DNA of 64,000 bases, taken from assembly GCA_006384855.1 (NCBI GenBank), contig VCJN01002662.1:62001-126000 (forward strand), written 5' to 3'. Position 1 is the stretch's first letter; every line of letters begins with the position of its first letter. The notes below the pieces were generated by a model that worked only from the letters and a program-made list of their open reading frames with translations, did no database searches and was not told the DNA's origin. Origin of the DNA: Tetraselmis striata (taxonomy: Eukaryota; Chlorophyta; Chlorodendrophyceae; Chlorodendrales; Chlorodendraceae). Both the position numbers and the translations under genes were made by a program. Below are positions 1-12,186 of this stretch, piece after piece.

Positions 1-2071
1 TCGCCGGCTTTCCTGCTGGCAGTCGCCGCTTTTGCGGCACTCGCACGGGTAGGCGGGGCCCAAGGTAGCGATGGTACGGGAGAAGCGGTCCGGATCCCAG
101 CGACTACCGCCAACGGCGATGACGAGCTCGGCAGTGCATCGGAAGCAACGCTTCTGGACGCGAGTCCAAAGGGAGAGGTGCGGCATTCAATCCTTCCAGA
201 TGATGTTTCCAGAGGTTTTTCTCCTTTGAGAGCTTCATACTTGTTCTTACGTAGGGGTGGCATGCCGCCGCTGAGGGGGCGCGTGCTACGTTGGATGTTT
301 TCCAACGTTTTCATAACCTGTACTTCATAACTATCCCACTGACATCCCCGCGGCACGTTCCATATCCGTGTGCTGTTCTTAATTTAGGTGCTTGAACTGG
401 ACTCGCGCATGAATGTGCAGCCAGGGAGCCTTGACTGCGACGGCGAGCGTGTGTGGGGCACGCTGACGGACTCTTCCGCGGGACTTCCTTCCGAGGTTGT
501 TTCGGGCACCGTGGTAGCCGCGGCTCATTTAGAGTGAGCTCATCCCTAAAGTACCTTAATTTTTTTGGGCGTCTATCTTGCAGTGACTATGTGAACCACA
601 CATGCTACTGCATTTACAGCGCAATGTTATTGTCCCGCGTTTCTGCGTAGATGTTTGGGTGCAGATGGCACTGTGCTTCCCCATATGTTGCGAGCCATCG
701 TGAGTGTGGAGCACACACCCGGGACAACAAGCTTTCAACTTTTTACGCACAACTTGGCCAGCTCCACATGTGAAGCCTCAACTCGAGTGCACATCAGGTA
801 GGTCATCCTGCACTGCAAGAATTACACCAAGAATTCCCCCAGAGTTTTAATCAATTGCCGACCCCTTTCGTGTGTTTTTCATTGCAGAGTATGGGATGTC
901 AACCATTGCATGCAGACCAGGGTCGTCTGAATATCCTGTTGTAGTCCGAGTATTTCGTGTCATCTTCTAACCTTGAATTGATTTCGTCCATGCAGTCCCG
1001 ATGGACCCCAGGTGTGTGTACAAAAGGAGGAGTTGCCGATGGCAAATCTGCGGACCAGCTCTGTCCGGACAAGTGGATATACACACAGTTTATCTTTGAA
1101 TATTGTTGAGGCAGACCTGAACCTCATGTCAATGCCTGGGTAAGCTCATTGCAATACATCCTCGGCTCCAAGCCTGCTGTAACTGCCTCAATATCTCACG
1201 CCATTCACTCATTTTGTGTCTTACCTGCAGGGTCACTGTTGAAGATGTTTTTTTGGTATACAACGTTGCAAGAAACTCTGACACGGCCTCAGATCCTCCC
1301 TGTGACTCCAGCCGGCGGATTGGCGTGCTCCCCGGGATGGTTTTTCTGACAGCGCCGTTTTACTTCTGCGCAAAGGTCTGCCCTGGGGATGGCCTGGCGC
1401 CATACGTGCAGCAGTCTCCGTGCCTGTCGGTCACCTTCACAAGACCTGCCAATGTACCAGATGAAGATGAAGAGAGGTACCGCGAAGATTCGCCCCTCAA
1501 CTTTGTGGAAGAGGGGTCAGATCCCCTTAAAGATGCTCTGAAGGAGCTTGCAAAGCAGGATGAGGAGTCTTACCGGCTGTCAAGATCAGAGATTGGACTT
1601 ATCGTTAGCACTGTGGTGTGCTCTGTGCTCTTCGTGGTCATCGGCTTTGTGGTGGTGTGCAAGTACACCAGCTTCTCTCAGCGCGCAGCCATGATTTCTC
1701 CATACTTGAGAGCAGCAGGGGCGGCCGCGCCAGCGGCCACTGCCACCAGTGCCAATGCCTCTGGGTACACCCTCCCCCCGCCCGTGGCAGTCGGTCTGAC
1801 AACTGGCGCTCAGAGCTCTGCATATGTCACCCACCATGTGGCACCATCGAGGCCCAGTGGTGCGCAGACCCCAAAAACTCCAGGAACCGTGAAGCATACT
1901 GGCAATGTACCTCCGCTGAAGTACTCGCAGGCTGCAATGGCGTCGCCTCGCTTCGCAACTGTCGTGGGCACACCAAAAGCAAGCGGCAAGAGGGTTCGAG
2001 AGCTTCACCCTCAGTCATCTCTTCAGCCATCCCGGACCGCAGAGAAGAGACAGACTGGTGACTCAGTGTGA
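1..2071 (+). CDS. 3' part of a type I membrane protein of unknown function (at least 6 exons, start lies before the window)
   Basis: The window opens inside an exon reading SPAFLLAVAAFAALARVGGA, which looks like the hydrophobic core of a signal peptide. A phase-consistent chain follows: 1-177, 388-533, 651-797, 888-921, 1012-1139 and 1231-2071, all with GT-AG borders. The visible length is 491 codons including the TGA stop. The ectodomain is about 320 residues with scattered cysteines. One membrane helix (IGLIVSTVVCSVLFVVIGF, about 1591-1665) follows an acidic juxtamembrane stretch. The cytoplasmic tail is about 130 residues, rich in Ala, Pro, Ser and Thr. The layout suggests a surface or endomembrane protein. 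I recognise no ectodomain family. The borders of the short exon at 888-921 are the weakest part; an alternative acceptor at 996 would keep the same downstream frame. Confidence 0.7.
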
Positions 2072-3600
2072 CATGCAGCGCTATGACACGATGATGACAC
2101 CTTGATAATACGATGCTGCTATCAGCCATCTGTGTGACTGGTGTGATGAGAGACATGTCCCAACAGGAATAAGTGATTAAGCTGCTCTCGATGTTTGGGA
2201 TATGATTCACTTTGATGGACAAGTCCCTAGATACGTTAATTATTAGGACGTTAGGACCGTAACTTCCTGCCCACCTTCGAAAGGATATACAGCGCGTAGT
2301 GCAATGGCGGGGGCATCCAAACGCAGCATAAATATTATATATTTTGATATTTCCCTATTAAATATATCGAGCAACATGCAGTCCTGCAGTCTTGGGAGCT
2401 AAGACGTGGCACGTCGTACAAGTATGATGGAAATTAAGAGCTCTCATGTAAGCAGTATCAACTGCCAGTCATGCGGATGTGATCCAGCTGTGAAGCCATA
2501 AAAGCTCGTGTACACTATTACATGATTAACGCCCCATTATTGCATGATAATTGGCGCTACTCACAGACCCTTAGTCCTCAATTGGATACTCGTAGGCTTA
2601 TGTTGGGAAATCATACTGCACATGTTCATAGCAATCATCGGGTTTTTTGTTTGCTGATGTGTTCATGTGCACAACGATGACCGAATAGTAATATGACTGT
2701 CACATCACATCGTACGTACCGTATATCACTTCTGGAACTCCGGAGTCACTGTTTATAAGGTCATTCTGTACTTATTCTCGCGGGAGCGTCATCGTCACCC
2801 GTCATTGCTGTACGTGAAAGCGGTACGTGAAATTGACTTCGTCCGGTGACGAAAATAGTGTGATATACTACACACCGCGTCATCGCGTCATTATTGCAGG
2901 CCGCTGCCGCAAAGCCAGGAAATTTTGCCATCAGCACAGGCGCGACCGGCCAGCAGCAGCGCATTGCCGTCGCTGCCGCCACAGAGGGTGCACACCGATC
3001 GCGGCGGCTGCCCCCATATGCACGCTATTGGTGACCGACGCTCTATCGCGACACGTTTCGCTCCCACGATAGGTGTCATACAAGCGATTCGAGCAGCATG
3101 GTCGGCGGAACACCGCATGAGGGCGGAGGCCACAGCTGTCAGCGGGCCGCCCCGTGCAACTTGCTACCACTTCTTGGCTGACGAAGTGACAATGGTCGGC
3201 TGGTGGTGGTGCTTGCGCACTACATGTCGCGACGCGTTTTATAGCGTACGCGCTGGTAGTCGCGAAGTATTATTGGAACCCGCATCAGTATGTAATCGAT
3301 TTCTAAGTAATACTCGCGTACAGTACCACAGACCGCGGTACGAATACGCTACTACGAAAAACGTCGAGGCACCAGGATCGCTGCCGCAAGTCCACGATAT
3401 CGAGCTGCCACATCTTGGCGCTGCGACACGCGCACGGAACGGGCGCTGGTGGAGATCTGGTGGATTGACCGGTGGAGCTTGGGTGACTGGTTGGCGCTTG
3501 CGCGGCCCTCGGTGGTAGTGCAGATCGTGGGCGCGCCGACGGGAATTCGTCTGCCGGCCGGCGGGAAGAACTATACAGTGACTATACCGATATAATAAAC
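2072..3600. other. Intergenic region, no gene recognised
   Basis: The first ~400 bases are probably 3' UTR. After about 2760 there are overlapping open frames on both strands (for example 2925-3518 +), but none has recognisable domains, splice sites or biased codon use. They look like chance frames in GC-rich DNA. Confidence 0.4.
2447..2451 (+). terminator. Candidate poly(A) signal TGTAA for the membrane-protein gene
   Basis: TGTAA lies about 380 bases after the stop at 2071. TGTAA is the usual chlorophyte poly(A) signal. The distance is long for such a signal, so this is the least certain of the set. Confidence 0.35.
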
Positions 3601-4215
3601 ATTGCGTCCCCCCCCCCCCCGTTCACTATATAGGTATGTTCACTATATCGGTGTTCATTATAAGGAGGCCCACCCGACCTCTATAGTAAACGGTTTACTA
3701 AATCGGTACTATTGTTTATTGTAACGGTGACCCCGTTCACTGTAGCAGTCTGTGCCCATGCAAGGCAACACGTGACTATCCTGCAGTTGTCTAGATAGGA
3801 ACAGCGCTGCTCGGTGGGCGTCGCCATGGCGCGATGGCGACAGACGCGGTGGGGCAGTTGAGTGGCGGTGGGCGCAATGTGCCGCAGTGTGCCGCCGCCG
3901 CCGCCGCCGCCGAGTGGCTGTAGAGGCCTCTGCGCCCGTACTGGAACGGTACCGGCTATCGGAACACGCCAACGGCCGGGTTCGGCGTCGGCAACACTGC
4001 CGTTATGTAGAGAAGTTTACTATATCGGTATAGTTTGGGGCATTGTGTCCCCCCCCCCCCCGTTCACTATAGCGGTAAGTTTATTATATTGGTAAGTTTA
4101 TTATAGGGGTGTACATAGGGATTTTTCCCGGTGTTAAGAATCCGTCCCCCCCCCCCCGGTTCACTATATCGGTATGTTCACTATATCGGTATTCATTATA
4201 TCGGTATAGTCACTG
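3601..4215. repeat. Interspersed repeat cluster: C-run followed by GTTCACTATATCGGTA-like units
   Basis: Three times (from about 3608, 4049 and 4146) a run of 12-13 C is followed directly by GTTCACTATA and then by one to three degenerate copies of a ~16 base unit, TTCACTATATCGGTAT or TTTATTATATTGGTAA. Partial units also occur at 3690-3745, 4010-4035 and 4190-4210. The clusters enclose an unrelated GC-rich segment. This looks like a small satellite or the ends of a short mobile element; no protein is encoded. Confidence 0.6.
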
Positions 4216-4358
4216 TATATGCGACTCTCGGTCTGCCAACTTGAATATGGTTGGTTTCTAAGTTGAGTCTGGCTTTGCCGAAAAGGTCGCGCAGTGTGTT
4301 TTATACGGACAAGAGCCGAAATTGGCAGAAAGGTTTAGTGAAAACGTAGAGGACAAGA

Positions 4359-4383
4359 GGGGGGGGGGGGGGGGGGGGGGGGG
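4359..4383. repeat. Poly-G run
   Basis: An uninterrupted run of about 25 G. It is one of roughly 20 long G/C homopolymers in the window. Confidence 0.85.
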
Positions 4384-4898
4384 CTTGTGTGTAACACATA
4401 CAGCGAAACTGGATGATGGTAGGCTCAGTTGTCTTACGGCTGCTTTTGTCTACTCCAAAAGGGCGCTGCGATGGGTGAACTAGTAACCCGTACTACTTAG
4501 CAGCAACGATAGCTGGAAAAGCGGATAGGAAAGGAGGAAAGCCCGTAAAGTAGCTTAGATCATTTCAAAGTTGAGTCTAGTTTTGCCGGTGATGAGCGAG
4601 CGGAGAGATCGGTAGATTGAAGAAGAAGGGGTAGCGCCAGGTCACGAAGGGGACACCGGGAAGGCCACCGCTGCGGAGTCTTGGGGAACTTGGAAGTGGC
4701 GAAGGGGGGCGACGTGACCGAAGAAGAACCACGTGCCAGGTGAAGGGAGGACGTTGGAGTCGATGTAGTCCGAAACGACGTCGGAGTATGTGCCCCTTGC
4801 CAGCCGCCCTGGTCGTGGATGTGGCACAGCGGACCTCTGATGGCGCTATCAGAAGAGGCTCCACCCTTGCGTAGGTTGTGAGAGGCTGAGAGCCCTAG
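4384..4898. other. Intergenic, nothing assigned
   Basis: No gene or clear repeat. A frame of about 95 codons on the minus strand (4577-4864) has no recognisable features. Confidence 0.4.
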
Positions 4899-7800
4899 TG
4901 TTAGGGTTGCGCCTAGCGACTACCCTAATACCACCTGCGACGTTTTATGGCCAAGTAATCTTACTGTTGTACTGCTGATATTTCAGCACGCGTATTATTT
5001 ACTGGTACGGCCACAACCAGACGCCAGTACTATTCCTTGTAACATAAATACAGCACGCGCTACAACTCCTAAATCATCAGGATAGCGCTACTAGCTGCCT
5101 GTCCGCGGTGCCGAGTCGGACCGCTGCAGGATAAATATCCAATGCCACCAGCATGTTGTAAGAGATTACATTCAGCAACCAACTCAATTCGCCAAACGCT
5201 ACTAGTAAGAGCCATGTTTCACTAAGTACTGCCACGAGTACTTACACTGGTTTCGGCTTCCTGTTACGATCCATCTCCATCTGCCGACCCACCGCGACCT
5301 GCTCTCGCACGCACGACGATACATTCGCGATTTCGCTGGTCCTGCCGACCCTTGGCAACGATTCTGAACCCTTCAACCTTTATCCGAGTCGCATGTCGCC
5401 ATGGCATCGCACCGGAGCGCCCGTCAAGCCGGTTGCCCTCCCGGTGGTCCACCCGCCGAGCACTCTATGCGTCAAATTGTCGAGAAGAAGATGCTGGAAG
5501 CCCGTGTTAAAATGGCACCAACTCAGAACAACATTCACAAGCTCGCCGACGTTCATGATTTCCCAGCAGTCAAGGCCTTTCTGGAGAACTACGCGCGACA
5601 CGGCAAGACCCGTCGGAGACTACGCGCGTGACATCTGCGTCAAGCCGAGCGACCCCAAGATGGCTACATGTTATTGCAGCGACTTGCAGCGCAAGCTAAA
5701 GCTTATTTGCTTTGCTGCATGAACCTTTCGCTGTGCCTGAGTATTTGCAAGTGCAATGTATTTTGCAGGCGATTCCCAAGCGCGAGAGAGCCGGAGTACA
5801 GAAGATGGCTAACCACGCCATAATATTGAGTGCGGCAACAAAGGCCACTCAAATTATGAATGCCGCCATGCGTCCGAGAAGGACGAAAACAAGTCAAAGC
5901 CAAAGTGGCAGCAAACAAGCTGGCCAATCAAGTCGGAAAAAACGACTGGCAAAATGCTAATGGCAAAAATGCAAAACTGCATGTAATGCCAAAGTGGCAG
6001 CTAATAAGCTAGCCAAGCAAGTCGACAAGATCGACTTTACACAAAAAACAAATGACGGTGTTGAGCGGAATGCCAACCTGTGCCTCTCAATGTAATTGAG
6101 ACAATCGACATTGACATGTCGCCGAGTCCATGCAAACATGCATGCACTGCTAAACTGCCTGCTCAGCCCCTGCATGAGATCGAGGATACGGATGTCGATA
6201 TGGTTGAGCATTGCGCTCCCGCGGCACTGAACCCCTCCGACTCGCAACCTGAGCATGAAGCTCATGGGTGTTCCTGTGCTCATTCACACCTCGTTGCCGA
6301 CATCGAGGACGAGACAGGGTGCAGAGAAAATGTCGACAAAAATGTCAAAGACAAAAAGACGCATGCTAAACTGCATGCCAAACTGACTATCATGCAAAAG
6401 AGATCTCTAGTGCGCAGAATGCGTACCAAAAACAATAATCAAAAGAATGATACTGAAACAAACAAATATGCAAAACCAAATGCATGTCCAACTGACTCTG
6501 TTGTGTTTGACCAAGCAGAATTCAAGAGACTGAATTATGCCTATGGTCCAGTCACTTTTGATGCATGTGCCTCAGCATATGATGCTGTCTGTTCAGATTA
6601 TTGCAGTGCTGAAAAACCATTTCTGCAACAAGATATCAAAGGTAAATCTGTGTTCATCAATGCAGTGTATGATGACACAGCCCTGCCTATCTTGCAGCAT
6701 TTTGAGATGCAAAGACAAGAGTCACCTTTTGACACAAGAGGTATAATTATTGTTATGCCCAGATGGTCCTCACAATTAGGACAATCCTGGAAACCGCTGC
6801 TTTCAAAATATAAAAAACAAATCACAGCTACCCGCCTGGAACATATCTGTTTCACACACCCAGTTCAGCGACTGATACTTAACCTATGGGACCCACTGAG
6901 TGGTATGTTGATGTCTACCTGGCTGACTATACTGTTGAGGAACGTTCAGCCCAGGCAATTAATGACGTTGTTACCACTGAAGAACTCAAAACCATGCTGG
7001 CTGAACAGCAAGATTCTACAGGAGTCCTTCTCTCCATATGCAGCTCCTGTTCTCTTCGCCCGCAAGGCCAATGGCGGTCTGCGCATGTGCATTGACTACC
7101 GTCAATTGAATAAGTACACCAAAAAGGTTGAGTTCCCTGTTCCACCTGCTGATGCATTACTTGATATGCTATCTGGTGCTATTGTCTATTCAGCTCTTGA
7201 TCTCGCCTTAGGTTATCACCAACTCCGGATTAATCCACCTGATGTTCCTAAGACAGCGTTCAGAACTGTCTATGGCCAATTCGAGTGGCTAGTAATGCCA
7301 TTTGGACTCACCAGTGCTCCCTCCTCTTTTCAACGCCTGATGACATCTATACTCTAGCCACACAAGCATACCTCTATACTTGTATACCTGGATGATGTCT
7401 TGATTTTTAGCAACTCGCTTGAGGAACATTTGCAACATTTGGACACAGCTCTTACTATGCTCGAGTCTAATGACATTAGACTACGATTAAAGAAATGCTG
7501 GTTTGCCAAGAATGAACTCAAATACCTTGGACATATGGTATCGCAGGCTGGCCTAAGACCCTCGCCTAATAAAATTAAGGATGTTCAGGATTGGCCCAGG
7601 CCTAAGAACGTTCAGAATGTCCAACAATATCTTGGTTTCTGCAATGTTTACCGACGATATGTGCGCAATTATTCTGCTATTGCAGCCCCGTTATATGCCC
7701 TCACAAGAAAGGATTAAATATGTGATTGGACAGTTGAATGCCAAGCTGCATTTGTAAAACTAAAGCAAGCCTTGTGCCAGTCCCCAGTGCTGGCAAGCCC

Positions 7801-9824
7801 TGTCACCGGCAAAGATGCTGAGTTTGTAGTGGCTACTGACGCCAGCAAATATGCCTTAGGTACAGTTCTGCTCCGGGCTAATGCTGATGGCCACTTACAC
7901 CCCTGCCGCTATTATGCAAAGACATTGCAGGCTGCACAAACAAATTATCGCACCTATGACCAAGAGCTCTTGGGTGTGGTATGTGCTCTGAAAGAATGGC
8001 GCTGCTACTTGGAAGGCAGTCGCCGTATTACAGTTATAACTGACCATGCCACATTGAGGCATTTACCTACACAGGAAGGACTAGGCAGACGCCATGCCCT
8101 ATGGTTACATGAAATTTCACCATACATGGCAGTCAACCCACAGACTAATGAACCTGTGTTGCAGATATTATATCGCAAAGGCACTGACAATGAGGCTAAT
8201 GCTCTCTCTCGCCGCCCTGACTTGCATTATGCATTGATTGAATATGAAAACCAGCTGGTCGAAGCTGACCTTGAACAAATGCATGACTATTTGTCAGCAA
8301 TGTCCGCCTTGCAGATTGACAGCAAGCTAATAAACAAGATCAAAGCTGCCTACATCACTGATGTTGCCTACAGTCATGGACGCACCCCCAACGGTGTGCG
8401 AAAAAATGAGACTGATGGTCTCTACTATATGGCAGATAAGGTCTGAATACCCAATGATTCTGAACTAAGAAAACTCATCATTGAGGAGTATCATGTTGGT
8501 AATGGACACCCCAACCATACCCGCACTCTTGCCAACATACTGCGTATGTTTTGGTGGCCACGCATGAATACCACAGTCAAGCAGTACTGCAAACAATGTG
8601 ATACTTGCGTTAGAGTCAAAGCAGCTACCACCAAGCCTCATGTTCTTTATTTCCCTTGCCAAAGGCAACCAAGCCTTGGGAGATAATCTCAATGGATTTT
8701 ATAACCAATTTACTTGAGGTGGATGACTATGATGCTATTGCTACGTTTGTTGATACATTCACCAAACAGTCACATTTTGTGCCATGCAATATTAAGATTG
8801 ATGCGACACAGCTAGCCAGATTATATTTGGACAATATTTACAGACACCATGGTCTCAGCAGATGTATCATCTCTGACAGAGATTCCAGGTTCACTTCAGT
8901 GTTCTGGAAATCATTGTTTACAGCTCTGCAAACTAAGCTAAATATTTCCAGCGCTTATCACCCGCAAACTGACGGTCAAACTGAACGCACCCACAGAACT
9001 ATTGAGCAAATATTACGTGCGTTTGTTCACAATCAACATACATGACTCTTGGTAAAGTCATTTGGCTCTTGCTGAATTTCTTACAACAATTCAGTCCATT
9101 CAGCAACACATTATGCCCCTTTTGAGGCAATTTATGGCATGATGCCACTGACACCACCTGATCTGATTGCTACTGCCAACCAAGATGCACGCAACACAGT
9201 TGCAAATATTCAAGATATTCACATGTTGATTACTGAGCAACTGAAGCTTGCTGATGAATATCAAAAGGTCTATGCCGACCGCAAAACCAGCCCTGTTGAA
9301 TTCGCAGAAGGAGACAAAGTCTGGCTCTCAACGGAGCACTTGCTCATACTCAACCAGCCGGCGCGCAAGTTCCGACAGCGCTACATCGGCCCCTACCCGG
9401 TCACAGCCAAGATCTCCAGCCAGGCGTATCGTCTGCGCCTGCCACCAACGTTCGACTGCCACAATGTGTTTCACATCAGTCGACTGCGCCAGTGCGTCAA
9501 CCCAGATGCACAGCCCGATACAATACCGTCCAGTGTGGACCCCCCTGTCGACGAGTTCGTCGTTGAACGCGTGCTCGATTTCTCTATCGAGCGCCGCGAG
9601 GATATGTTCAAGCGAGGACTCTGCCTCGTCTTTCTGGTGCGTTGGCTGAACTACGACTCAAGTCATGACAGCTGGGAGCCATACAGCGCGCTACGACGTG
9701 TCGAGGCGCTACACGATTTCGTTGCATTTAATTGCGATAGTATGAGGTAGTGAGTGGTACGACTATGACGGTATATGTGTGCGGGTATATATATGCAGGC
9801 AGGGTTATGGTGGTAACCCTAACA
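4899..9824 (+). mobile_element. Ty3/gypsy chromovirus fossil (element A), broken
   Basis: Parts in order: gag-like region (about 5401-5960), an acidic linker, a region resembling DAM-type adenine methyltransferases (about 6480-6870), reverse transcriptase (about 7020-7710, with MPFGL and YLDDVLIF), RNase H (about 7770-8220, with TDAS and DHATL), an integrase with HHCC-like segment and core (about 8440-9045, with YHPQTDGQTERT), and a C-terminal chromodomain (about 9560-9750, FLVRWLNYDSSHDSWEP). The chromodomain places it among chromoviruses. No pair of long terminal repeats was found by eye. The outer limits given are an inverted pair, TGTTAGGGTT at 4899 and AACCCTAACA ending at 9824, which may be the true ends or chance. 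The element is broken in roughly half a dozen places and is much older than element B. Confidence 0.85.
6480..6870 (+). other. Adenine-methyltransferase-like (DAM-type) region inside element A
   Basis: The frame reads [20 protein letters not shown], then CAS, then a short spacer, then FINAVYDD, then [10 protein letters not shown] and LEHICF. Order and spacing resemble the phage-type DNA N6-adenine methyltransferase (Dam) fold: a GPxxFDxCAS motif for S-adenosylmethionine, a mid-domain N...Y segment, a hydrophobic strand ending in P-R-W, and a terminal F. DAM-like domains are an established part of DIRS retroelements and also occur in some Ty3/gypsy lineages. Activity is not implied, since the host element is a fossil. 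Confidence 0.55.
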
Positions 9825-10189
9825 CCCGCACTATACTATGTCTCCATTGGTACTTTTACATAATGCCGCCGACTAACCGACGAGCTGTGCCAAAGCTGAC
9901 GGCGCTAATGCGCCACATTCCTCGAGGGTCCCGAGAACTCAGAGCAAACTGTCGCCGCAACTGCTTTTGCTTTGATATGATCGATAGCCATTTAGCTGTA
10001 TAAGCCAATGCAATGCCAAAGATATGTTACTTTCGGCTGTTCTTGCATCCTTTGCCTCTCAAACTGCACTTGCATTACAGTACCTTACATTGTTTTCGCC
10101 ATTTATGGCCGATAGCCCCTCCGCGCGCCTTCTCCGCTGTATGTTGTATCCCAGCCACCACCCGCCGGTCTACCGCTCTCGCTCGTGCT
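9825..10189. other. Spacer between retroelement fossils
   Basis: It holds small overlapping frames only. None is recognisable. Confidence 0.3.
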
Positions 10190-11644
10190 GCCGCCACCAT
10201 GATGGGTTCCCCTATGAACATCGATGCCAACATCCGTCGCGCCCATGCCTTGTAATTCGAGATGGCCACGTTCTCGTCTCGACTCCCTACGGCCAACATC
10301 GCCGCACGTGACCTCGTGACCGACCGGCGTAACCTTGCACAACTTACCCGCTTCCGTCAACGCGTCACATAGGATGTCCACGGCCTCATCTCGCTTGCCC
10401 AAGTCGAAATTGGCTCGTGCAACAGTCCATTCTAGACGGCGAGGTCGGCGCCGTCTACCAAGGCCTCATCGACAGTCTCATCGACGGTCTATGCAAGACC
10501 GCAAGTCACCGTGTCTAATTTCTTCGCGGACTTCACCGACTTGCAAGACCGCTTCATCAAAGAGCTCCACGGCTGCTCCACCATGTTCATGCAGAGTAAC
10601 CGCTTCACGGATAGGGTGGCCATCTCTGCCACCAACTCGTCCCAGCCCAAGAAGTGCGTTGATCTCTCAACAGGTCCGCCGTGTCTACATGCTGCTCCCG
10701 CATGCGGACCGCCCCTCCGAAGCGGCCATCATCGGCACCACCATGGCGCGCGTATGCCGAAACCGACTCAGGCAAGCATTAATTCAAACACTTAACACGC
10801 TATCAAGCTGCGCGAGGATATCAACACCTTCACCATCCGGGATCGTCACCTCAAGTTAGTGGACGCCGAGTTCTCTGCTAAGCCAAAGGCTGACAATCCG
10901 CCCGGCAACAGCCCGTCTCCCAACAAGGATTAATGTGCGCCCCGGTAGTATTGGCCCTTTTCCATCGGCTAGGAAACCCCCCCCCCCCCCCCCCCTCCAC
11001 CGACACATGCTCATGCCTCTGCCTCTAAGATTCCTATTGGCTATTACCGTTGTAAGGGCACATGTGACGGCTGCGGTGAGTCGGGCTATTCTATTATGAC
11101 ATGCTCTAAGACATCCCAAGCAGACAAAATTGCTTGGCGCATTAAAGTCGCTGCCTCAAAAGCCGCGAAAGGCTTGCAAAAGCTGGATCTTGACCGCCAA
11201 TGACGGGTTGGGGCGGAGCTTGCTGCAATAGATTCGAATTGCAATACAATGGAATTTTTAGCTCCGCCGATTTATTTCCCAACCACCGAGGCCCGCCCAC
11301 CATCCGTTGTGCCGCTAGACGAGCATAGCCTAGCAAGTGCCGCCGACCCCGAGTGGCTGCGTGCGCACGCAACGGTCTCCTCTTTTAGTTCCCAATTGCC
11401 CATTGAGTCGGACGAACCACAGCCTCTATCACGCGAGCAGGTTCGTCGGTCCCTGCTAGCCGCCGACTTTGCCATGCATGTTGCTAACCCGACTGCCGGC
11501 ATGACCCCTATTCAAAACAATCCGCTATTCGCCGCTTTGGCCGCAGGCAATACAAAAATAACCGCAGTAAAGTCAAGCTTGATCGACATTTCACTTGCCC
11601 TCAGGGCGACCAGCGCCATCCGCATGTCCACCTTCTTCATCTAG
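10190..11644 (+). mobile_element. Gag-like retroelement fossil, broken
   Basis: Several open pieces on the plus strand encode a low-complexity, gag-like protein. A zinc-knuckle-like cysteine cluster sits near 11055-11105 (CDGCGESG followed by a spaced Cys). The piece at 11249-11644 is 131 codons and resembles the Pro/Ala-rich end of a gag. No reverse transcriptase follows, so the family cannot be fixed; LTR or DIRS origin is inferred. It is broken in several places and interrupted by a C run at 10977-10995. Confidence 0.4.
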
Positions 11645-12186
11645 GGTCGCATATCCTTTGAGGGCACACACATTTCAGCAACACCCCTTGCAGCAAGAAC
11701 CACGCACTGTGAGATTCAGATGTGACGTAAATGCCCCCTACTGGTGACGAACGACGACATACGGGGACGATACGGGACGTACGAGGGACGTGGATTTCAT
11801 ACCGGGTAGCGACGACTATCTCGCGCGACGTGTAAAGTACTGTATGAATTTCTCGTTTCGATAATTTCATCAAATTGATATGCGCACGCGGGCTCGCGTG
11901 TCACGCGCCGACGCGGAGCCCCCGGGCTAATAAGTACAGGCGGGTGCACGTACTCGCTGCACATCCATGCACATCCATGCACATCCGCTGCACATCCCTG
12001 CACATACAACGCTGCACATCCTTGCACGCGCATGAAGTACGGGGTAGCCTGGCGGTCACCGCCGCTCACCGCTGAACCAAGCGCGGACAGCCGCGCACTA
12101 GCATATGTGCTCCCTGCCGGTCGTGGGCTACATCCACCCCACCTCTCAACCCCCCCACCCCCCCGCGCGCGCGCGCGGCAGCAGGC
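11645..12186. other. Gene-free stretch with a short tandem repeat
   Basis: It contains five or six degenerate copies of a TGCACATCC(A) unit at about 11958-12027, and a Pu/Py-rich stretch of C runs and GC alternation at 12150-12180. No coding signal was seen. Confidence 0.5.

Noticed and set aside
2925-3518. 197 codon open frame on the plus strand
   Set aside because: No domain, no splice context, overlapping open frames on the other strand, and composition typical of chance frames in GC-rich DNA.
4250-4600. Two similar phrases AAGTTGAGTCTGG/AGTCTAG...TTTTGCCG
   Set aside because: The match is about 20 bases and diverged; too weak to call a repeat family.
10010-10860. Overlapping 80-170 codon frames on both strands
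   Set aside because: They overlap the gag-like fossil in several frames; none stands as a separate gene.
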